Below, piece after piece: positions 36,095 through 46,992 of a stretch of 64,000 nucleotides of DNA. How positions within the stretch are numbered: the stretch's first letter is position 1; the number at the start of each line of letters is the position of its first letter. The stretch comes from Anaeramoeba flamelloides. Its lineage: Eukaryota > Metamonada > Anaeramoebidae. The stretch covers positions 15,562,001 to 15,626,000 of the forward strand of contig JANTQA010000023.1 of NCBI GenBank assembly GCA_027625915.1. Reading direction: 5' to 3'. A program made the position numbers and the translations under genes. The notes beneath the pieces were generated by a model. That model was not told the origin of the DNA, did not search any database, and worked only from the letters and a program-made list of their open reading frames with translations.

Positions 36095-37233
36095 ATGGGC
36101 AAAAAATTTAAACCAACCGAATGCAAAGTTACCTTAAGGTTAGCCATAAAACGAATAAAATTACTTCGACAAAAAAAAGAGAACAGTGTCAAACTTCAAC
36201 GAAGACAAATAGCTACTCTTCTTTCAAATGGGAAGGATCGATCAGCAAGAATCAAAGTCGAGCAAGTAATTCGCGATGATTTCATGGTTGACGCCTATGA
36301 AATGTTAGAATTGCTGTGCGACTTACTCTTAGTTCGATTTCAGGTCTTGAAAAGCGAAAAAACATGCACAGAAGACATCCTTGAATCTGTCGCAACAATA
36401 ATCTTTGTGTCAAAAAAAATTGAAGTCAAAGAATTGCAACAATTAGCCCGAACACATTTTGTTTTAAAGTATGGCAAAGAGTTTGTGATGAAGCATTTAG
36501 AAAATAAAGAAAAGAAGGTACATGAAAAAATTATCTCTTCTTTAGGAATCATGATCCCTGAAGTCCATCTTGTGATGCAATATTTAATAGAAATTGCTGA
36601 AAATAACGACATCGAATGGGATCCTGAAATCGCACTTCCAGATCTTGTTAAAGAGATCGATGGTAAAAAGGTAGTCAATATTAATGAAGAAGAAATTCAA
36701 AATAACAACTTTAACCAAAACGAAATTTTTGATCAAATGCAAATGATGAACCAACAGCAAACAAACATTTCTGTATGAATTTCTTTTATTTATTTTTTTT
36801 TGTACTTGTGTTTTTCTTTCTTTTTATTTTTTTCTTCGTTTTTTTTAATTTCGCTTTTTCTTATTCTTATGTTTTTCTTCTTTTTATGTTTTTCTTCGTT
36901 TTTTTCTGTTTTGTTTCACAAATTAATTAGGGACAATTTGGTATGCAAAATATGGAAAACAATTTAAATAATAGTATTTTACAACAACAACAGCAAATGA
37001 ATCAACAACTAAGCCAACAAATGAACCAACAACTAAATAACAGCCAAGACAATTTTCTGCAAACAAGAATTGATCAATTACAAAAAATTGACTCAGAGAC
37101 AGACTCTGATTCCGACTCTTCAGATAGCGAAGGTGGTGGTACAAAAGCCTTGTTGAAGAAAAAACCTAAAAAAAGCCAAACCAATGATTTGGATGAATTA
37201 TCTAAAAGACTTGATGCTCTTAACAAGAAATAA
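36095..37233 (+). CDS. IST1: IST1 homologue, ESCRT-III-associated regulator of Vps4
   Basis: IST1 is an ESCRT-III-like protein that regulates the AAA ATPase Vps4 in multivesicular-body formation, membrane tubule scission and cytokinesis. Exons: 36095-36772 and 36931-37233, phase 0, donor GTATGA, acceptor TTAG, intron 158 bp; 326 residues. Residues 1-190 are the Ist1 helical domain (KFKPTECKVTLRLAIKRIKL; RRQIATLLSNGKDRSARIKV; the family-typical RARIKVE region; DLVKEIDGKK near 200). Residues 205-280 are a Q/N-rich linker that spans the intron. An acidic Ser/Asp tract follows. The last 14 residues, LDELSKRLDALNKK, match the MIM1 consensus (D/E)xxLxxRLxxLK that binds MIT domains such as that of Vps4. 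Reading straight through the intron gives a stop two codons past the donor, so the retained-intron form would lack the MIM. Confidence 0.93.
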
Positions 37234-37668
37234 TTAACCAAAAACTGTTTCTTACTTGTCTTGTTTGATCTTTAATGTCTTTTTGTTTTATATCTTGCAT
37301 AACCTATTTTTATTATTTGTTTTTTTGTTTTTTTTTTTTATAAACTCCCAGATAACCATCCCTAAATCCAATAAAATAATTTAATAATCAATTTTGAAAA
37401 AGTGTTTTTTTCTTAATAATTGAATAAGAAATTGAGTAAACAAACTGTATGGAATAATCAAAATGTTTTTTTTTTTCTACAAATCATTTTTTCTAATTCC
37501 TTTAAGTACTCTTGGTATTTTATGGTTAGTAGATCTAACTTTTATGACAAACAACATTTTTATTGATCTAAAAGAATGTCAAGTCAAGGGATCTTGTAAA
37601 AATGTTGAATTAAAGGTGATTTTTTTTTAATTTTTTGGTAAATTTTTAAAAATGCGATTATTTACGAT

Positions 37669-38411
37669 GCGATTATTTGCGAGAAAAACAATTTTTTTTT
37701 ATTTTGTGTCTTATCGGATTTCTAAACTTACAAAATGTTGACATGTGTGTTGATAGTTTGTTATGTATATCAAAAAAAAAAATTTTGTTGAATAGAATAA
37801 AAAATATGAATTGGTCAAAAATGACAATTTTTACCCAAATATACAAATTTAGAAATTTTCAAAATTTGCGAATATTTGCGATTTATTTAACATTTTATTT
37901 AACATTTTATAGCGATGTGTTAGGTAGGATTAGTATATTTTAGTTGAGTGACCTACCCCACCACACTCGTTCCTAACTTACTCAACATATCCTCCTAACC
38001 CTATCTAAACTAACCTACAAACCACACACAATTCTTACACTCTCTAACATACCCTACATACCCTACCTACCCTACCATACCTACCGATATAAAATGTTAA
38101 ATAAAATGTTAAATAAAAAATGTGAGATAAAATGTTAAATAAAATGTTAAATAAAATGTTAAATAAAAATGAAAATGTTAAATAAAATGTTAAATAAATC
38201 GCAAATATTCGCAAATTTTGAAAATTTCTAAATTTGTATATTTGGGTAAAAATTGTCATTTTTGACCAATTCATATTTTTTATTCTATTTAACAAATTTT
38301 TTTTTTTTGATATAAAAAACAAACTATCATCATATATGTCAACATTTTGTAAGTTTAGACCCGATTCCAGATACAAATTAAAAATTTATTATTTTTCTCG
38401 CAAATAATTGC
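37669..38411. mobile_element. Foldback element with ~240-bp inverted arms
   Basis: The left arm (37669-37910) and right arm (38172-38411) are reverse complements at high identity, starting GCGATTATTTGCGAGAAAAA and running inward to a tandem of AACATTTTATTT units. The loop (37911-38171) carries more such units (38093-38170) and a C/A-rich stretch with TACCCTAC-type repeats (37950-38090). The arms differ at a modest number of positions. No transposase is encoded. It ends 158 bp before the F1-type element and starts 436 bp after the IST1 stop. Confidence 0.8.
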
Positions 38412-38568
38412 AATTTTGGTATATTCCCATTTTTTTTTATTCTGATCAAGAATTTTCAATCATAATTTGAAATTTATTTTGAAAGATAAGAAAATGATAA
38501 TCTAATTATGAAATGAACCCAATCCCACCATTTTAAACTATTATAGGACTTAGTATAAAGGTGTCAAT

Positions 38569-40306
38569 ATAAACTCCATTTCATTCAAATAGTATCAGAC
38601 AAAAATGAATATTTCCCCAATTTTTAAGAATCAGCCATACCCAGATTGTTTAGATATAATACAAATAATAAAATTTGGATTAGCGCCAACAATCATCAAC
38701 AAAATACCTGAACAAACCATAAATTTCAAAAAAAATATAATACTAAAAATACTTTTAGGCCACTTTCATTTGAACATCTTGTAAAAAATTTCTCAATTTC
38801 TTTGTAAAATTAAAAATGTTGAAAAAAGATTATTTAAGTGTCTGCGTATTGAGTTTGAAAGATAAGCACAAAGAATGTATTTTCTTAAATTTAATATGAT
38901 GTTTCATTTATTTTTTTTTTTCAAATTGACTTTTTTAAAATAGATGATGATAACAAAAGAAAAATGAAATAAAAACAACAAAAAAAAAAAATTATCAAAA
39001 TTAGAAAAATTATTTTCTATTAAGTAACTAGTAACTCTTATTTATTTTTTCCCCAAAGTTAATAAGTTTATAATTTACATAAGAATTCAAATAAAATTTG
39101 ATAATCAACTTTATTTATCAACTTTAGGGAAATGAAATATCATTTATAAAGAAGTTCATTTTCACCAATTAATTTTCAGTCAAAAAATCCTATCCCTTTT
39201 TATATTAGATATATTTTGGATCAAAAAAAAAGAAAATTTTGGTAAATGTTATTATTTTCCAGAAATATCACTTTTAGTAAATACAGGGAATCCATATATA
39301 CAATTAACATTGAAAATTTAAACTTCTTTTAAAAATATAAGGAAAATAAATCAAATGGTAAATTCTTGAAGATCTAAAAAAAGTGATCTTTATATTTTAT
39401 TCACAATAATTTAATAAATTTCAAGAAATTTAAAAGATTATCATGATTTTTTTTTCCAAATATTCAGAGGATCAATAACAACGGACCCATTAAAATTAGT
39501 TATTTGATCATATCTATTTTTTTTTTTATTATTAAAAATTGAAATTAGTTTTATTTGTTTCAAAATCTCAAAAAATTGAGAAATAATTAAAAATTTTGAT
39601 AAGTTCAAACATTGTGTTCATAGAAACTGACTGAAATAATTCAGATCAGGTTATTAAATATTGATTAAAAATCATCAAATTAAAAAGTATTTTTTTTTTT
39701 ATAAGTTGAATTTAACAGGTTTTATAAAAATTATTTGTAGAAAAGTTTTAATTTGATTATTTATTTTTTTGTTATCAGAATTTTTGTTCAATAAATTGAA
39801 AAAATCGTTTTAGCTATTCTTTGATTAATAAAATTATCTTTTTATCAAGTTTAAAATGGTTATTTATATTTTTTTTGAGATTTGATCGATAAATTTTATG
39901 ATTTCATTTTTTCAAAGTGTTTTTAGTTCTTTAAGTGATAATAAAATTTCTTATTTCTTCAAGAAAAATATTTTTTTTAAATGAAATAATCAGTAAATAT
40001 TTTAAATTTTGAACTTTTTAAAATAATACAAATCTATCAATTTTTTAAAAACAAGAATTCAATTTTATAAATACCATTAAAAGTAATTCTAAAATAATAG
40101 TTATCAGATTCTTGATTTTATTTTCAATTCAAGGCACTGAAAAATTTTTTTGAGTTTTCTCTTGAATTTTCTTGAAGATTTTTTTATAGTTCAACAATAC
40201 CTTAATAAAATTGACCAATTATTTTGACTAGAATATTGAATAAAACCCATCAAATTGGTTCTATTTCTTGATAAAAACAAACCCCCTTTAACTGAAAAAG
40301 AGTTTA
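38569..40306 (+). mobile_element. TIR-bounded element with F1 left part and R2 right part (~1.74 kb)
   Basis: The left end ATAAACTCCATTTCATTCAA and the right end (reverse complement TTAAACTCTTTTTCAGTTAA) are inverted repeats of the F1 type. The first ~320 bp matches F1 (16911-17235); 40018-40200 matches repeat R2. The ~1.1 kb between has no recognisable ORF. It may be a longer derivative that links F1 and R2 as parts of one element. Confidence 0.55.
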
Positions 40307-40605
40307 ATTTCAAGATCATCTTTAAAAAAGACACTATACCAGGTGTATGAGTGAAAACTTTTCAAGAATTAATTTGGATAGTACTTAAACTTGTTTTCTA
40401 TAAGAAAAAGGAAAACATAAAATCAAATAAATATTCAAAGAAAAAATAAAAAGGAAAATATAAAATGATTTCGTTTAAAACTTTAATTTATTGGGTGATT
40501 AAAAAAAATAATAATATAATTTTCCTTCTCTGAAAAAAATAAAAAAATGGAAAATGAAAAACAAATTAAGCACAAATTTCAATAACTCATAAGGGCAATG
40601 GAAGA

Positions 40606-41998
40606 TTACCATGTACCTTTTTTTTCCCAAAAAAGCCAATCAACATTTTTTCCCACTGTAACGATAATAATCGTGTTATGCTTATACTGATTTGAAATAT
40701 CATTGTTGTAAACGTCTTTGAGAATATTTGATGTTCTTTCGTCTGTACTCCAAATATGCAGAATTTGTTTTGCAAATTTAGGATAACTGGAATTTTCAGA
40801 AGAGCAGATCACACCAAATAATTTTTTTTCCAAAAGACGAACAGCATCTTTTTTTTCAAAAACTCCTCGATATTTCATTGCACGAGTAACAGACACACCT
40901 AAAGTCACAGTGTTTTCATGGCTTGATACTTGGATCGCATAATCGGTGATTTTTCCAATTGGGTGGTACATAATTTCATTTTCTGTCGTGAGGAGCTTTG
41001 CATTGATCATTTTATAAAGCACTTCAAAGGACATTGCTTCTGAGATGACTGAAGTACCTCCTGCGTTATCAGAGTCTCGGATTTTTTGGGCTCCTTTGCA
41101 GATGAGAAACTGATCCCAAGTTATATTTGCCTTAAAATAATTTGTATGGAAACATTTGGAGTTATAACAAAAAAGATCACTATTAACTTTGAGATGCCCT
41201 TTTGTGTGTTCAAAAAGAGTATAACTCTTATTTATCAAAAGTATCTTTGATTCTTTCTTTCTTCTTCTTCTTCTTCTTCTTCTTCTTTTCTTTTTCACCA
41301 TGTTTCCTGGAATGTTTCTTGGAATGTTTCTTCTCCGTGTTAATGCGCTGTGATAGGTATCTTTTATTATTATTGGTCTTCTTTGTTGACTTTTTGTTCG
41401 GTGATCAGTTTTTAGAATTTTGGTTTGTAGTTTTTCATTAAAAATTTTTTGATAAAAATTGAATTGATCAAATATTCCGAATTGATCAAAAATATTTAAT
41501 CTAATATTAGGGTTGAGTATTAATTTATTATGGGATTTATAATTAATAAGATTATTAAACACAATAAAAGATTGTAAAATCATTTTAGAGATTAAAAGAT
41601 TGTTGGTGAAGAAGAATCGGTTGTATATCTGGATAGCCGCATCCATTAGCATCACCGTTTTCTTCGCCAGAGAGCACGCATTCCCCATTCTCCCCAAACC
41701 CCAAAAACATTTGACAACCCACCTTATTTTGTTGTGAGGTGTTCCTTGGCTTTTGTGAAATCCATTTTTTTCCTCTTTTATATTTTTTAATATTTCGAAT
41801 GTTTTGATCACTGTGCTCCCTTTGTTCAAGCACATTTGAAATTCGCTGACACGAATTGTGGAAGGGATAGACTTTAAGTGATCGATTCGTTTTCATCAAT
41901 TGACTTTGATCACTCCGCGTGAGAGACCGAGAACTAGTTGTAGTCATCCGACCACTCAAATTCGACAGCACTTTTAATGTGTACAGATTGAAAGTCAT
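40606..41998 (-). CDS. Conserved eukaryotic protein of unknown function, frame broken once
   Basis: Part 1 is 41588-41998 (137 codons from ATG at 41998); part 2 is 40606-41586 in another frame (about 326 codons). I recognise the C-terminal half from memory as a domain shared by proteins of amoebae and other protists, but cannot name it: ITWDQFLICKGAQKIRDSDN, then AGGTSVISEAMSFEVLY, KITDYAIQV, LGVSVTRAMKYRG and NTIIIVTV. The N-part has MFLGFGENGECVL and GCGYPDIQ, which I also associate with this family. The E..KITDYAIQV arrangement resembles a PD-(D/E)XK nuclease core, but this is speculative. The parts meet at TTTAATCTCTAAAATG: the first frame stops at TAA (41585-41587), and skipping one T continues into the second. 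No GT-AG intron fits. It could be a sequencing or assembly slip, a recent mutation or +1 frameshifting. A (CTT)n tract at 41250-41290 encodes a Lys/Arg run. Confidence 0.7.
41250..41290. repeat. (CTT)n microsatellite inside the conserved minus-strand gene
   Basis: About 13 near-perfect CTT units. On the coding strand they read as a run of Lys and Arg between the two conserved parts of the protein, so length changes in multiples of three would be tolerated. Confidence 0.85.
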
Positions 41999-42269
41999 TA
42001 ATTGGGAAGGTAATACTGATAATAATAGATAATTCTGGTAAATGATGTTTTAATTAAAAAATGAAAAAATTTCGTAAAGAATTTGAAATGATAACAACCA
42101 TTTGGATGTTGTCTTATTTTTTGGTTTGGGTATTTTGTCTTGGAATTTTCAGTTATCAATTAATATTTTAGAAAATAATTCTTTTGTATTAAGGGCTACT
42201 TAAAAATGGAATTTTAGCGAATTTCTATATTTTTTGAAATATTTTTAGTATCAAATCACTATATTTTTT

Positions 42270-42281
42270 AGTGACGTCACT
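42270..42281. promoter_or_regulatory. CRE-like palindrome AGTGACGTCACT
   Basis: A perfect 12-bp palindrome containing TGACGTCA, the bZIP/CRE consensus. It lies about 270 bp upstream of the start codon of the minus-strand gene at 41998 and is flanked by T- and A-runs that extend the dyad. A regulatory role is inferred only from sequence and position. Confidence 0.3.
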
Positions 42282-43510
42282 TTCTAAAAAAATTACGTTA
42301 AATTTTTTATTTCACTTTCAACCCCTTTTTTATCTCCCACAAAAAAAATAATCAATTAATTTTATATATTTTTTTTTCAAAAAATTATTTTGGACTTATT
42401 TTTGAAGAAATATAAAATGAAAAATTTACCAAAAAAAAAAATATTTCGAACAAAATTAATGAATTTATAAATCTTTTTATTTCCAAAAAGGAAATAATTT
42501 ATTCTGTTTCAACTTGCCATGAAAACCAAACAAAATATCAAAATCTTGAAAAAGAAAAATTAACTATTTCTACTATTGAATTGAGAGAAATGTTTCAAAT
42601 ATTTTGACAAAAAAAAGTCTGATCAATATAGAAACAGTGAGTTTGTTTAAATTTTTCTTCAAAAAGAAAATGAAAAAGAAAATAAAAACTGACTGATAAA
42701 TAAATGTGATTTATTCGAGTAGAAATTAGTTCAAGTATTACCATTTGTTTTAAAATGAAAAGGAACAAAATTTTCATTAAATTTTCCAAAAAAAGATTTT
42801 TATAAAATTGTGTACATTTCAAATCTTTAATTATGAAAAGAAGCTTTAAATTTATTAATTTTTTCTATTTAGAATTGGGAACTTTGATGTTTAATTTTAA
42901 TTCTTGATTTTTTTTTTTTAGAAAGTGGAATGAAAATTATGACCTTTTTATTTTGTTATTAAAAGAAATTTAGATTGTTAAAAATATCTTCCAAAAAAGA
43001 AGAAAAAAAATATTAAAAGAAAAAAAAACTCAATAGCATGTCAATGAATAAATTAAAATTAGGAAATTTATTGCTTTGTATTGATTATTTATCATCAAAG
43101 CTCTTATGCTCAGAAAATTTTTTTTAATAAAGAAAAATTAACAATAAAAAAATTGTAAATTAAAAAATACTTTTAATAGTAATATATAAAAATATGCATG
43201 TATTTAGGTAAAAAGTTATCTACAACTTTAAGAAATTGATTATCTTTTTTTTTAAATTAAAAGTAAAGATACCACACAAAATTTATTCTCAATTCTTTGA
43301 ATTAAAAAACAAACTAACTACAGTGGGGGACAAATTATTAATCTCATATTTTGAATTATTTTTTTTATTATTGATTATAGTTTTTAATCATGTTTTTTGA
43401 ACGCCCCCTTGTACATTCATGAGAATTTTTATCAAGTATTATATCAAGTTATATAGTGTATAAAATGCATTATTGTCTTTACATTTTCAATTTTATCTTT
43501 TAAGTGTTCT

Positions 43511-43594
43511 AGGTTTTTTTTTACTTTTGTAAATAAACAGAAAATTTATAAAAATTTTCGGTTTATTTCATAAAGTAGAAAAAAAAAAAACGTA
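43511..43594. repeat. R5-type hairpin (~80 bp palindrome)
   Basis: AGGTTTTTTTTTACTTTTG on the left is mirrored by CAT-AAAGTAGAAAAAAAAA on the right around AAAATTTATAAAAATTTTCG. It closely resembles the hairpin at 58292-58370. Confidence 0.65.
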
Positions 43595-44432
43595 ACGAAA
43601 ATCTATTAATTTTCCAAATAAATTGAAAACTCAAGAAAATTTAATATTAGTTTGCTAAATTTAGAAATAAAAAGAAAATTCAAATATTCCAGACAATTCT
43701 GTTAAATTCTAGAAAACCTAACGGTGATTTTTTAGATGAGAGAAAATATAAGAAAATTTAATATCTTTTCTTTTAATTTCTAAAATTGTAAAATAAAAAA
43801 AGATTTTTTTTCTTGATGTTTACTCTTTCATCCCCAAAATCTAATAATTTTATCATAAACAAAAAAACCAAGCAAACGAACATAACTTTTGACATAATTT
43901 GAAAGAATAGAGTACATTAAAAGATTTAGCCCCATTCTTTTAAATTCTTAAAAATCTAATGATAATGAAAAAATCTTTAATTTAATTAGATAACTTTGAT
44001 TTTATTGTTTTATATTTTTAATCAATTATTTTCTCTTTTTTATTTTTCTTTCTTTTTTATTTTTTTTAATCAAAAGATCAAAAGGATAAATTAAATCGAT
44101 CTTAGAAAAGATCAAAAAAAAAATATAAAAATTGAGACTATACAAGTTCTTGTAGTATACATTTACAAAAATCAAAAAACACCCTTGACACCCCTTTCAG
44201 TAAAAGCTCAAAAATAAAAAAATCCTTAATACCAATTTCACAAAATTATGGTTAAATTTTTTTTTTTTTTAGGTTTTGATTTTATTTTAAATAATTTTTA
44301 AAATATCAAGCTTTTATATGCTTAGAACATTTTAAATGTGAACTCCTCAAAATATTTACCCTTTAAAATAAAAACTACTTTATTATTATTAGTATTATGA
44401 TTATTTCAAGTAAAGTCACAATTTTTGAAATC

Positions 44433-44969
44433 TAAACCATTTTCCGGTCAAAGATCCGAGTTGTGCTGGATGGAACCAAACTTTTAAAGGGTTTAAATGA
44501 ATATATAAATAATATTTTTTTTTTTTTGAAAATTTCAAAATTGACCTCAAATTTTTACTTTTTTCCTTTTTTCAATATTTTTTTAATACTTAACTGCTTT
44601 GTACATTTTTTTTTATTGCAAGAAGGGATCTGTAACAAAGTAAAAATGTTTTATTCTAGTGTAATTGAAAATGCAAAATTGTTTATAGAAAAATCATATT
44701 GGTTTCTATTGGAATTATATTTAATCTTCATTAGAAGATCAAAATGAAGATTGTTTTTTTTTCTCAATTTTTACACTAAATATTTTAATTTTATAATTTT
44801 TTTAAGAAAATCTATTGATTTATTAGTTTTCTTTCAGACACATTTCAACCATTCTTTGATGTAATTTTATTCATCAATTTTTTATTTTTTATTCTTTTAA
44901 GGACAATTATTAAAAATAATTGATATTTGTAAATAATTTTGGGCCCTTTGACTGTAAAAAAAATTTAGT
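44433..44969 (-). mobile_element. TIR element, family M1, reverse orientation (~537 bp)
   Basis: The left end TAAACCATTTTCCGGTCAAA is the M1 right terminus and the right end GGGCCCTTTGACTGTAAAAA the M1 left terminus, both inverted. The interior reads as M1 in reverse (TAATAAATCAATAGATTTTC on the other strand). No real ORF. Confidence 0.72.
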
Positions 44970-45279
44970 TTTATTTGAAATATTAAATGGTCGTTCAAAA
45001 AATAAAAACAAAAATTTCAAATTGTTTGTTAAACATTAAAAAATAGGACTAAAATATAAATATTATTTTCAAAAAATAAGAAAAGTAAAATAACATCAAA
45101 TAAAAAGCAATTTTCTCTAAACAAAAAAATATAATTAATAAAATTAATAAATAAAGAAAGAAATAATCGACATTAACAATGAATACGAAAAAATGATAAT
45201 TCATGCGAGGCAAGTAATGATTTCTGATTCAGTGACAGTGCTTAAAAGTTGACAAACCATGTTTAGTTAATGGACAAGC

Positions 45280-46992
45280 TTATTTAAAAAACCAATTTAT
45301 CTCAATATCAGAATCCTTTTTTTGTTCAATTGTTGCCAAATTTCTTTTTTTGGCTGGGATTAAATCTCTAAAATTGGGATTTTTGGATTTGCTCTGATGG
45401 TTCAAGAGTATATCTTTGAAGGGGAAGTGTTGAAACATGTCTTTCACTGCGAATGGAAAGTTTTTGATTGACTGTTTTGTCATCTGTGCCCAATATTTGG
45501 AAGAATTTAGCCCAAATTTGCTTACAATGCTTTTAATTAGTTTGAGCTTTTTACCGCGGTTATTGCAATAGCAATTAAAGGCATCCTGATTGAAGTCAAG
45601 TTCAATTAAATCGGAATAATTTTTTATAATTTTTTGGCATTTTAATAGTTGCTTGGATAAAACTATCGACAAGAGTTGGAATTTAATTTTGCCAAAGAAA
45701 TAAAGATGCTTTTCAAAAAACTGTGTTTTAATTTCATTGGTGTACAAATGCTCAGGGCGATCAGTAAACCTTTTTTCAAACCAAAAGTTCAGTAGCCTTT
45801 CATTGAAGATGTGGCTATACATTTTTTCTAATTTTTTTTTGAATTTTTCTTGTTGTGGGATGGGGATGGTATGAAAATTTTCGAATGTTGAAAGCGCTTT
45901 TAAGAGCTTTCCATATTTGATCGAAATTTTGGGTGCTTCATTGTTGGTTTTATAATTTAAGGACAAAACACCAACCATAATTTCCATTATGAATTCGCTG
46001 AAGGTCCTTCTCGAATTGGAGAGCAAGTTTTTCAATTGGGTTGAAAAGATCTTTTTTTCTTCAAGTGAAGCCTTTAAAGTAGATGTTAGTTTGTTGCTTA
46101 GCTCAGTGGTGTATGGCTTTAATTGTTTAGTAGATGCGCCATGGCTGATAACCCACAGGAGCCCAGTCAGGAATTTAAACAATTCCTTTCCAGATTCAAC
46201 AGTGATTGAATTTATTTTTTTCAGTCGGCATTTCTCTTGAATTCTTTTCCTTCGGTTCGACTGGCGCTTTGTTCTTATTAGGCCCTTGTCTTTTGTTTCT
46301 TTTGTTTTTGTTTCTGTTTCTGTTTCCGATTTAATTTTTGTTTCGGTTCCAGTTTGTGTTTTTGTTTGTGTTTTTGTTTCTGTTTCGTTTTCTGTTTCTA
46401 TTTCTATTTTGATATTTGGTATTGGTGTTGATGTCGTTTTTGGATTTATTGGAAATGTACGTGGAGTTGTGCTTGGAGTTGTTGCAAAATGTTCAGTTGG
46501 GTTTGTAATTAATCCAGGTGTTGAGTGCGTTTGGTGGTTATTTTTGATTTGATCGATTGGATCGAATGGAACAATTGTTTCCAAGAGTTTATTTAATTCT
46601 TTGAATTCAACAGATTCTTCAAGCCCACCCAATTCATTGAGGTCATTTAATTGATTAAATTTGGTTGAATTTGGTTCTTGACCTATAAGGCTCTCACTTG
46701 ACAATTTTTCAAATTTCATAGTCAAAAAGTCATTGTTCTTAGTTTCACCAACAAGACTCTTATTGTTGAAAAAATGTTGGTGATCATTTTCAAAATTGTC
46801 ATTCAAAATTTCCTTGTTGTGGTCATTGTGTGTGTTTGTTTGCTCATTATTTTCATTTAAACCTTCTTTTGTAAATAAGTCAAATTGTAAATTTAATCCT
46901 AAATCGAAATCCAACAAACCATTGTCGATCGACAAATTGTCAATTGCCTCAATGCTAAAAAAATCGGTAGTTGTTTTATTTTCGATTTCCAT
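45280..46992 (-). CDS. Unknown 570-aa protein, possibly nuclear
   Basis: A single exon from ATG at 46992 to TAA at 45280. I do not recognise the family. Residues 1-150 are acidic and Asn/Asp/Leu-rich (FDLGLNLQFDLF, LNDLNELGGLEESVEF). 155-195 is Thr/Pro-rich. 195-240 is a low-complexity run of Glu, Thr, Lys and Gln. 243-268 is a dense basic cluster (RTKRQSNRRKRIQEK) that would serve as a nuclear localisation or DNA-binding patch. 270-550 is a helical, Leu/Lys/Phe-rich region of normal composition (ELFKFLTGLLWVISHGAS, FHTIPIPQQEKFKKKLEKMY). The acidic head plus basic patch recalls transcription regulators. There is no leucine zipper after the basic cluster, so I do not call it bZIP. G+C is higher than the flanks, which supports coding. 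Confidence 0.7.
   Translation of the reverse strand: MEIENKTTTDFFSIEAIDNLSIDNGLLDFDLGLNLQFDLFTKEGLNENNEQTNTHNDHNKEILNDNFENDHQHFFNNKSLVGETKNNDFLTMKFEKLSSESLIGQEPNSTKFNQLNDLNELGGLEESVEFKELNKLLETIVPFDPIDQIKNNHQTHSTPGLITNPTEHFATTPSTTPRTFPINPKTTSTPIPNIKIEIETENETETKTQTKTQTGTETKIKSETETETKTKETKDKGLIRTKRQSNRRKRIQEKCRLKKINSITVESGKELFKFLTGLLWVISHGASTKQLKPYTTELSNKLTSTLKASLEEKKIFSTQLKNLLSNSRRTFSEFIMEIMVGVLSLNYKTNNEAPKISIKYGKLLKALSTFENFHTIPIPQQEKFKKKLEKMYSHIFNERLLNFWFEKRFTDRPEHLYTNEIKTQFFEKHLYFFGKIKFQLLSIVLSKQLLKCQKIIKNYSDLIELDFNQDAFNCYCNNRGKKLKLIKSIVSKFGLNSSKYWAQMTKQSIKNFPFAVKDMFQHFPFKDILLNHQSKSKNPNFRDLIPAKKRNLATIEQKKDSDIEINWFFK

Larger units (their letters stand above)
37234..40605. other. Intergenic region with a foldback and a TIR element
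   Basis: Holds a foldback element (37669-38411) and a 1.7-kb TIR-bounded element (38569-40306). Outside these I see A/T-rich filler only. The two reading frames in the foldback arms give the same peptide solely because the arms are inverted copies. Confidence 0.6.
41999..45279. other. Intergenic region between two minus-strand genes
   Basis: 3.3 kb with no supported exon. Contents: a perfect 12-bp palindrome at 42270-42281, a hairpin of repeat family R5 at 43511-43594, a further R5-like piece at 43700-43980 and a complete M1 element at 44433-44969. The reading frame inside the M1 element is chance. Confidence 0.55.

Noticed and set aside
37980-38090. Interstitial telomere-like sequence (CCCTAA/CCCTAC units)
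   Set aside because: The units are irregular, few, and lie inside the loop of a foldback element.
43321-43345. CAGTGGGGGACAAATT, reminiscent of a Tc1/mariner terminal repeat
   Set aside because: No inverted partner within several kb and no transposase remnant.
46190-46270. bZIP basic region in the 570-aa protein
   Set aside because: The basic cluster lacks the N-x7-R spacing and no leucine heptads follow it.
45989-46552. Plus-strand frames of 83 and 88 codons inside the 570-aa gene
   Set aside because: Antisense to a clearly coding exon; V/F/S-rich composition is the complement of its E/T/K repeat.
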